From Apiosordaria backusii (Eukaryota; Ascomycota; Sordariomycetes; Sordariales; Lasiosphaeriaceae), in the NCBI GenBank assembly GCA_030549205.1, contig JAUKTV010000004.1:1426001-1490000 (forward strand): 64,000 nt of DNA. The letters are read 5' to 3'. Made by a program: the position numbers and the translations under genes. This document shows positions 56,636 to 64,000 of the stretch, piece after piece; position 1 is the stretch's first letter, and the number at the start of each line of letters is the position of its first letter. Under the pieces are notes generated by a model. The model searched no databases. It was given only the letters and a program-made list of their open reading frames with translations, and had not been told where the DNA came from.

Positions 56636-57545
56636 GGGGAGGAAAGCATTTCCAATCAGCCAATAAACGTTTTCTCAGGTACAGAAAGTTCTGGTAATTA
56701 CTCTTTTGAGCTTCTGTGTGCGGGTTCTCTGTGAAGCTTTCGACGTGAATCCGTCCCCAGATCATTCAGGTCAAGCCTTGGTGGCCTCATTTTGGAAGAG
56801 GGACCGAGGTTCCCTCGCCGATCTCCTCTTGCCAAAGGAGACGGTAGCTTATTCATGCCAACACAAGGACTAACGCCAGCCTCGCCGATTTCCAAACCTG
56901 CCCTAGCTCTCTTGTTGTACATGTAGGCTCCTGCCATAGCGTATCAGTATTTCGATACCTACTATTTTATAATATCATGTGCTTAAAACTATAGCCTGTA
57001 GAGAAAATTGTCAGGGTCAGAAAGTGGGGCTCTATGGTGGTCGGCTTAGCTCAGTGGCTTTCGGTGGCTCTCAGTGGCTCTTAGGGGTATTTAAAGGGGG
57101 CTGAACATACCTCAAGATCGAATCATCACAGAGATTTTAAAGACCTCGAAGTACTTCTTGTTGACTCCGCTTCTACTCCAGCTCAGTGCATATTAAGAAG
57201 ACCAGGAAATACTCGACAAGCCTGTACACAAATGAAAGGCTGAGTCACAATACCTGGCAAGTACCGAAGGCAACTGATACGAACTAGTAGCATGAGAACA
57301 ACCCCGGCAGCAGAACATGATGTGTGACTGGTGTGATCCAAGCATCAGATGTGCTTTATTTGTAAAACACTGGGTTCTTCAAGGCTTGGTTGATATGACT
57401 GTATTGAGGTTTTGAAGATGAAACTGAATAGTTGTGAAAAGGTGACATATAATCCGCATGTAGTCGCCTATGAAACCCAGTAGATCACTCATTCATTCAT
57501 TCGTGAAAATGGAAAGCCCCCAAACCAAATCCGGCATTGAAATAA
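56636..57545. other. Intergenic, convergent 3' flanks
   Basis: No gene supported. A short imperfect repeat of GTGGCTYTCAGTGGC lies near 57050-57085. Confidence 0.5.
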
Positions 57546-60057
57546 TCAAGCTTCATCCTCCGAAGAACTGGCAACACTGCCACTGACCTTGTCGTCATCA
57601 TCGGAACTGATCGTGGTAACTGTCCGTTGAGACATGGTGCCATCATCCTTGTCATCTCCATCACTATCGCTGCTATCCTTCTTTGCTGACGGTCCTGCGC
57701 GGGATACAATCGGGTTGGAGGCACTCCCTGGCGGTAGAGTCGGCCTGCTAGGAGGGTAAAATCCCATACCTGGCATCATAGGAGGGCGATGGCCGTGGAC
57801 ACCTGGCGGTATGTTCAAGACGACAACACCACCGGCGTCTGCCCTGAGTTTCTTAATTACTTCAAAGCTGATCTGTTGATTCTGTGCACGGCACCAGGTC
57901 ACAGCGACATCAACGGTATTTCGGATGTCATGTCCGGTCAGCGTCTCGGAGGCTGCCCTTTCAAGGGCCGCTGGCGGCAGCTTGCCAACATCAGAAGGCA
58001 GCTGGTCATTGAAACGTTCCCAGATAAGCAGACGGGAAAGCATTCCAAGAGGCGGTAGGTTGATATGGATTTGAGCGCGGGAGGTAATGGCGTATGGAAT
58101 GGTTCCCTTGGACGGCGAGGATACAATGACAATACCTATAGGGAAGCAAAGCGAGATGTTAGAGATGACGTATCCCAGATTTGAATGATGATATGAGATA
58201 GACTTACCCTTGAAGTTGTCAAGCTGCTTCGCAAAATCTAAACATCATCACCATAGCGTGACTGGTCAGTTTCTAATGTCTCGGGGAACATGATTCTGGT
58301 CGTGGGGAAGGGGACAAAGGTCGCTCACCGGATGCTCTCAGCTGAAGTGGCCCTACCCCCCATTGCCTTTCAACCAGGATGCACGCACCCCAGTCTCTGG
58401 CTTCTTCGAAGGTTTCGGCCACACTGGTCCAGTCCTTCAACAAGGGAGATCCAGTATAGGCCGCCACTGCCCGCAAGGGGTTGCATTAGTCACATGCTAG
58501 AAGAATAGCAGCCGGGGGGGATACATACAGCACTCAGCCATCAAAGTTTTGCCTGTGCCAGTTGTCCCAACGGTCAAAATGACAAGAGGGCGGCTTCCTT
58601 TTAAACAACCGTCAATGTTAGCATCAAATCACCTAATTCAAACGTGCTGTGCCTGGGTAACTTACGGCCAGCTGAAGACTGGATCAACTGTCTATGACCC
58701 TCCACTAGGGTTTTGACAGTTTCCTTCTTCTTTTCGTCAAAGACAATCTTCTTCATCGCGTCCTCATCACGCTCAACCGGCCTCAGAGCGTCGATCTCAA
58801 AGTCGCCTGGTAAAGTCAACAAACAGCAACCTGGTGGAAGCTGGCGAGAATGGAACTTACAAAAGGTCCTGCTGGACAGACCAAAGCCCGACACATAAGG
58901 CGACATGATCAGGAGGTTTTCTTCAGACTCGAGAACCACCCGTCTATTGGTGTTCATTTCCTCTTGCGTCGGTCTGCGGAACTGCTTGGCTGCCATGCGA
59001 GTTCCTTTGCCATACCCAGGCAGGGATGCGTAAGGAACGGTGTATTTCGTGCGCTTTCTGACTAAGAAAAAGTCGACGACAACCTTCTGCTTCTCCTGTA
59101 GCGTAAACACCCGAGTTAGCAGAGCCTCCTTGACAAAAGAACCATTTGACTTACAGGTGTCTTGCCAATCCCCTTTGCAACCCACGGGCCGGACAAGGCA
59201 TCCTCACGACAGTCCTCAGGGTCATATTCCATGTATCGAGGCGACTGAAAGTCCAAAGCCTTCTTTCCGCGCTCGATAAGTCGTTCACGCAAGTCTCGCT
59301 TGTGTTCAAGGTCAATGTAAGGCAGAAGCGGGATCTGCAGCCGCCCAACTTCGCCGTCGAACTTGAGGATCTTGAAGTTCCAGAGATAGCGTCGGAAGCA
59401 GTAGCCGTTGAACATGATGGTTTCGCATTTGATGTCGGCCTTCTCCTTGTCATAAAGGACTTTGTTGACCTTGTACGCTCGGGGGACTTCATCAGCGAGG
59501 TGGGTGCCGAAGGTGCTCCCTTCGGGGAAGAGGGTCCAAAGGAGCTCGAAGGTGATCTTCTCCTCCCTATTCAGAGTCTCGATCTCGTCAAACTTGTCGC
59601 GGAAGATCTCCTGGATGATGTCGCTGAGCAAAGTGCAGTGGGCGCGTGTCATGTCGTCGTCAGACATCTTTGCGAGCTCGGCAACGTGGTGGCGCACAAA
59701 GTAGAGGGCGCGATGCGGGGCGAGGGACTCGGCCATAACACCGTCATTGCGGTATACAACGCCGTAAGGCTCGAGAAGCTCTTTCAGGGCATCTTTCAAC
59801 TGCGGGCTTTGCAAGCGTACTTTGTGGATGTAAAGCTTGCCCTTATGCTGACGCTTGTACACCTGAACGGCGGCATCTTGCCAATGCTTCTTCGGCTTGA
59901 AGACACGAGACAGCAATGAGGAGGAAGGTGCGTTCTGCTCAACGTAGTCGGATGTATCGGAATACGAATCCGATGAGTTTGCGTCGTAATGGAAGATCTG
60001 GACTCTGTTCGACTCGTCGGTCTTCGATCTATGGCGGGAGGGTGCGCACCACGCCAT
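57546..60057 (-). CDS. AAA-family ATPase with degenerate Walker B
   Basis: Seven exons, 60057-59155, 59095-58861, 58806-58666, 58597-58529, 58466-58329, 58237-58208 and 58135-57546, give 701 residues. The layout matches the fungal group with an N-terminal DUF7025-like domain (about residues 60-390, including LWTLFPEGSTF and the following belt) and a C-terminal AAA core. Walker A is intact: VGTTGTGKT (about 436-444). The Walker B position, normally four hydrophobics then Asp-Glu, reads CILVER (Glu482-Arg483), and sensor 1 reads VSSPSKGT without Asn. The arginine-finger SR (ITSRAQIHI) and the WERF helix are kept. ATP could be bound but hydrolysis is doubtful. The tail is acidic and Ser-rich. 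Exon 6 is only 30 nt. Confidence 0.82.
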
Positions 60058-60664
60058 GGTGATGGTCTGGCGGGCTTCTCGGGCTGTTCTTGAGACGAGT
60101 GAAGGATAAAAGAACCTCGAGTTTTAACAGGTTCGAAGTGAGGGGTAGCTGTGTGATTAATATTCCGACCAGAATTCACGCAAATGACCAACCTGAGCTC
60201 CTTCTGCCTGTCCTTGCCCCTATCAGAGCCGCAGTTGGCCAATATCACAGCGCCCAACCCGCATAACCCTGCATTTTGTGCAGCCTTAAGTTGAACGAGA
60301 TTGGCCACATCGGGATTGAATTCCTGGCACTGACTCACCGAACTTCTCAAAGCTGCTGCATGCAACAAGTGTGATGAGACACAGAAGCGCCTATCGAGTA
60401 AGGCTCGGAAGTTTCCGGTGCAATCATTGACGGAGGACGGACAATCCCCAACCAACAAGAGAAATTGGACAAGGTGCAGGAATTTTGGCCCATTGATGAT
60501 TGTTACAGTATCGTATGTGAAGTTAATCCGTCACTTGTTGATGCATGTCAATTGAAGCCCTATCTGGCAACCTGGCCATAACTCCTTCGTCCTATTTACC
60601 TTACTGAGAGTCTACAAACTATGTGCATGCTCCCTTATTATCCCATGCTCTCTCGTCAATCATC
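60058..60664. other. Intergenic upstream of AAA gene
   Basis: Promoter region of the minus-strand AAA gene and 5' flank of the 5S gene. No further feature recognised. Confidence 0.5.
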
Positions 60665-60783
60665 ACATACGACCATAAGCAGTAGAGAACTCGGGATCCC
60701 GTCCGCTCTCCCCTAGATAAGCTACTGACTGCCAGACTAGTACTCAGGTGGGTGACCACTGGGGAATCCCTGGTGTTGTATGT
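60665..60783 (+). rRNA. 5S ribosomal RNA, dispersed copy
   Basis: A 119-nt match to Neurospora-type 5S rRNA. It starts ACATACGACCATA and ends GTTGTATGT, so the ends pair (helix I). Conserved blocks include GATCCCGTCCGCTCTCCC, the A-box-like GATAAGC and the C-box region GGTGGGTGACCAC then GGGAATCCC. A run of five T directly after the end is the Pol III terminator. The middle (TACTGACTGCCAGACTAG) departs from the common type, so this may be one of the variant 5S classes known from ascomycetes with dispersed 5S genes, or a decaying copy. Confidence 0.9.
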
Positions 60784-61761
60784 TTTTGACCACTTTGCTT
60801 TTTTCTTTTCTGGAGAGAGCTCTTCTTCTTCTTCTTCTTCGCCCCAAGAGCACGAAGCGGGAGTAAAAAATAAGATACCAGTCACCCGAAGCCAACAAGA
60901 CGTTGTTCAGATTCAGAATCGGGCAAGATTTTCACGATTTTCACGCAACAATCACACACAACAATGGTCACTGCCAACATAGTATATTAGCCTCCATACC
61001 TATGTCCCTACGTAGGTACTGCTGGGTGTGATGGATGGCCAGTGGCTTATCAACGGGAAAGCGGAAGGACTTTGACTTTTCCACCAGATACTTACCTCCA
61101 TAGATGAGACTCCTCTGGCTTTGTTTCGACATTTTGGGATGGACATTCACGCAAACCAAAGTAATGTCTTTCCCATGCTAAATGCATAACGTGCCTGCGT
61201 TATTTATGCTATGATGCTACTGGTTCTGATAATAATGCGTGCTCGCTTGCCACTTACGTGGTGTATAGTCTTGGGATTGCAAAGACGAAGGTAAGTAAAG
61301 AAAGAAAAGCCATAAAAGAAAAGGAAAAGAAAAACAAAATGAGAGAAGAAAAGCCTCTCAACAGACGACACAAGCCCTAAACTCTTTCTCGTCACAAGCC
61401 TCTCAGAAGTAAACCGCATAGTGCTTGTCATAATGTGTTTTGTTTTTCAGTCCCCAGCCTTTTGTGTGTGTTTTATTCTTTTTTGCTTTCTCCTTTTTGA
61501 TAAGTATGTTTTATTGCAAAGTGTGAGCAAGAAAAGACCAAAGAATCCATGATGAAAAAGATGGAAAAGACCACCAATGCAGCAGCTGTCAAGCAGAACG
61601 GTGAAAAGAGAAGATAGGTAAGAAGCTCAGCTTTCTGGTATAACTGAGGCTGGCCTGTGTTAACTCCAACACCCTGTCGCCAACCTGCTTCTGAGTTGGT
61701 GGTTGTGTACACCTGCCAGCCATGTCACAGATGTTGGACCTTCGGGTGGCATCTCGGCAAA
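60784..61761. other. Intergenic, 980 bp
   Basis: Contains a TCT repeat (about 60822-60840). No gene supported. Confidence 0.5.
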
Positions 61762-62592
61762 TCAACGCCCGCTTCTATAGTATCGCTGCATAGCGTGGGG
61801 ACTGCTATCGTGGTCGATATGTCCGTACTGAGGATGTTGAGGCAAGTCGATAGTTCTCTCGCCTTCGTATGTGGTTGGGTAAAGGAACTCGGGGTAAGCA
61901 GAGGGATTGTAGCCACGCCGACTGGAACTTGATGTGTCCAGCACGGCTGGCTGCTCTTCGTAGACAGATTGGACATACGAGGTTGTTGTACTAGTCGTAG
62001 ATTGGTGGCTGCTGGATCCCGACTGGTCATACCAAGCCGTGGATGGCCGAAGTGGGTAATGGTACCCAGCTGGAGGTACTGTGTCGCTGTTGTATGCTTC
62101 AGGCGGTGGTAGACTGTAGCTACCCTCACCATGGTCGATGATATCTGAGCTTGGCTCCACGCGGTGGGGGTCTCCGACATAACTGATTACTGGTTCTTGA
62201 GGGGATATCGTACCCCCTGTTGAATCAACATCGCGAACATGATCATTCCTGGTGTTATATCGATAATACTTGCGATCCTGTCTGGGAGTTGGATCGACGT
62301 GCTCCTCGGCTCGTCCTCCTTTCATATAAGGCAATCCCCTTGTGACATTATCCCATGTTCTTTGAGGCCTCTGCTTTGCTTGTTGTGTAGAGGTGGTGGG
62401 AGGGGGGTTGGATGATTGTTGCCAGGAGCTGCTGGCTGGCGGCACATAGGAAGATCTGGAGTTGTATGAGCTTGCTGCGGAACCGCGGTAGAGGCTAGAA
62501 AAGCGAGTATCCTCATCATAGAAGTCCTCTGAGCGGGGCCTGATATCATCTTGGTCACGGTGGGAAGCGCTGTAACCGTAAAATTCCGACAT
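61762..62592 (-). CDS. Disordered Ser/Tyr/Pro-rich protein
   Basis: A single exon of 276 codons, starting MSEFYGYSASHRDQDDIRPR. It is low-complexity throughout, rich in Ser, Tyr, Pro and charged residues, with no membrane segment, signal peptide or known domain. Frequent Tyr-containing words (SSYVPP, RKYYRYNTR, YHYPLRP, QRYYRSG) resemble Tyr/Ser-rich proteins that form condensates; that is only an impression of composition. The open frame of this length on one strand and the clean ATG support a real gene. The next gene at 63731 begins with similarly Tyr/His/Ser-rich sequence, so the two may be distant relatives. Confidence 0.6.
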   Translation of the reverse strand: MSEFYGYSASHRDQDDIRPRSEDFYDEDTRFSSLYRGSAASSYNSRSSYVPPASSSWQQSSNPPPTTSTQQAKQRPQRTWDNVTRGLPYMKGGRAEEHVDPTPRQDRKYYRYNTRNDHVRDVDSTGGTISPQEPVISYVGDPHRVEPSSDIIDHGEGSYSLPPPEAYNSDTVPPAGYHYPLRPSTAWYDQSGSSSHQSTTSTTTSYVQSVYEEQPAVLDTSSSSRRGYNPSAYPEFLYPTTYEGERTIDLPQHPQYGHIDHDSSPHAMQRYYRSGR

Positions 62593-63730
62593 TTTCGATG
62601 GAAGCTCGAGAATTAGAGAGTCCAGGAAGACAGGTGGGGAGGTCCCAGGTACATGTAAGTAGATTGTCTATCCAACAAGGAGCGAGTCAGAGAAAGTCAG
62701 AGACACAAGTGTGATTCTCCTCCAATCGATATATGGATCAAGATACCGTGGTGAAAGCCGCTTGTGAGATAAGGTTAACTTGTTCTGGCGAGTATGGCGT
62801 GTAGGGAATGGTGGTGGAAAATTCATAGGGGAGAACTCGTAGCCATTACGCTATAAGTACCTTGAGAGGTAGCCCATAACGTACTTCTCTTGCCAAATAT
62901 TGACCTCGCATGATTACACCGTCGGTATCTCTCTGACACGAGTTACCGTTCAATTGTGGCGAGGCTGTTTCGCTTTAGCGTAGCTGAACTTGAAGCATTA
63001 TGGTACACGTTCAACACGGTGTAAAACCTCTCCCCAACGTGATAATGTTTGCGAGAGGCCGCGAGAGAGGGGGCTTAGCTTTATCGAAAAGACGATAGGT
63101 ACCTTATCCACACTTCTCATATATTCCAAACACCATATGGAAATTCGTTTGACAACGCAGTTGGTCGTCTGTTCAACATGCCTGATGATGAAGCATTCGC
63201 GTTAGAAAATGGCGCAGCAGTGAAACTGAGGGGCAAGGTCTGCCTGCTAACCAACACATCAGACCTCGCAATTCTCTTTCATCGGAACCAAACTCTCTTT
63301 ACAAACGGCCAAGATGATACATCGTCTCTACAATATCAACCCACTTTCCCCGCTGCTGCCGCTGCCGTCGAGCAACCTGACGTTTCAGCGAGGTACCGAT
63401 TCAACCTTTCGAGCATGTAGCAGGAATGCCCCAGCTGTTCAAAAGTGAAGCGAAGTCGCCACGATCTGCCATTATGCAATGATACATGGAACCGTATTAT
63501 GAGATGACGGAGGTTTGAACTGCGATATCAGAAGCACGATAGGGGAGACTTCTAGGTACCTACTTATAAGCAACCCACAGCTCCCCATAGAGTCTTCGCA
63601 GAGTCATTCTAACCACAGCATTGCCGACACTTTGACAGCTTTTACACAATCTTCATCGCAGCATAAGTTATTCATCAACTTTCACCTGCCCCAGCCTCAC
63701 ACCTTTGTGACCTCCAATCTCGCCTTCAAC
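62593..63730. other. Intergenic, divergent promoters
   Basis: Between the minus-strand disordered-protein gene and the plus-strand gene at the window edge. An 80-codon plus-strand frame at 63178-63420 shows no domain and is not called. Confidence 0.5.
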
Positions 63731-64000
63731 ATGTCTGGTTATAGAAACTTCTATCACCCTCACGATGAGCCCATGACGCGCGCAGAAGACTTCGAGGAGG
63801 CACACAGTCCTTATACCCATGTCTACCACGGCCACAGAATGAGCTCCTCCAGTTCTTCCTATCACCAGCCGGAATCGTCCCGCAAGCCTAGTTCTTCCGA
63901 CAAGCCCAGTTCCTCCAAAAATACCAGTTCCTACAAGGGCAAAGAGCCCGCTTCTTCCAGAAAATCCACCGACCAGGACAAAGCGCCGGACGAGTACCGA
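63731..64000 (+). CDS. Ser/Lys/Tyr-rich protein, cut by window end
   Basis: ATG at 63731 opens a frame that runs off the window after 90 codons without a stop. The start MSGYRNFYHPHDEPMTRAED is followed by a Ser-rich, basic low-complexity region with repeated KPSSS and ASSRKS words. No domain is visible in this part. The CA- and CT-rich leader before the ATG supports the start. Confidence 0.6.
   Translation, partial: MSGYRNFYHPHDEPMTRAEDFEEAHSPYTHVYHGHRMSSSSSSYHQPESSRKPSSSDKPSSSKNTSSYKGKEPASSRKSTDQDKAPDEYR

Noticed and set aside
59146..59919. 257-codon plus-strand frame opposite the AAA gene's first exon
   Set aside because: Antisense shadow of a well-supported coding exon.

Overview
This is nuclear DNA from a filamentous ascomycete, most likely a sordariomycete close to the Sordariales. 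The signs are short introns (about 50-90 nt) with GTAHGT-like donors, CTAAC or CTGAY branch points and AG acceptors; a lone 5S rRNA gene of Neurospora type between protein genes; a HET-domain gene; CFEM and other small secreted proteins; and a 3.2 kb AT-rich, ORF-less transposon that looks ruined by repeat-induced point mutation (RIP). Species cannot be fixed from the sequence alone. All gene models below were spliced by hand.

Positions 1-21.4 kb hold mostly conserved genes: Mim1/TOM13 and OXA1 (mitochondrial outer- and inner-membrane biogenesis), a beta-carbonic anhydrase, a GX3-repeat protein, a small unknown protein whose last intron decides whether it ends in SKL, a relic of a short-chain dehydrogenase, a CYP53-like P450, a long disordered protein with trafficking-type motifs, a small secreted cysteine protein, CFD1 (cytosolic Fe-S assembly), SPE2 (AdoMet decarboxylase, with an AUG-free leader) and a four-helix membrane protein.

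Positions 21.6-34 kb hold an SRPK-like kinase, an RRM-like protein, a secreted DUF1996 protein, a HET-domain gene broken by a stop and a frameshift, and a secreted GH43 arabinanase. At 34,248-37,427 lies the dead DNA transposon, with terminal inverted repeats and an 8-bp target duplication.

Positions 37-54 kb are the accessory part: a CFEM protein, a kinase-fold protein, a gene interrupted by an in-frame TGA, two short tRNA-like elements bounded by inverted arrays of 17-19 bp units, a paralogue of the small secreted protein, a DUF3176 membrane protein, a secreted phospholipase A2, a tiny broken membrane-protein ORF and a GNAT acetyltransferase with an unresolved 5' end. Positions 55-64 kb hold a TauD-like dioxygenase, a large AAA protein with a degenerate Walker B, the 5S gene, a disordered protein and the start of another low-complexity protein at the window edge.

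No biosynthetic cluster or operon-like unit is visible. Neighbouring genes mostly have unrelated jobs. The strongest leads are the splice-dependent SKL ending, the iteron-bounded tRNA-like elements, the degenerate AAA ATPase and the several independent gene lesions.
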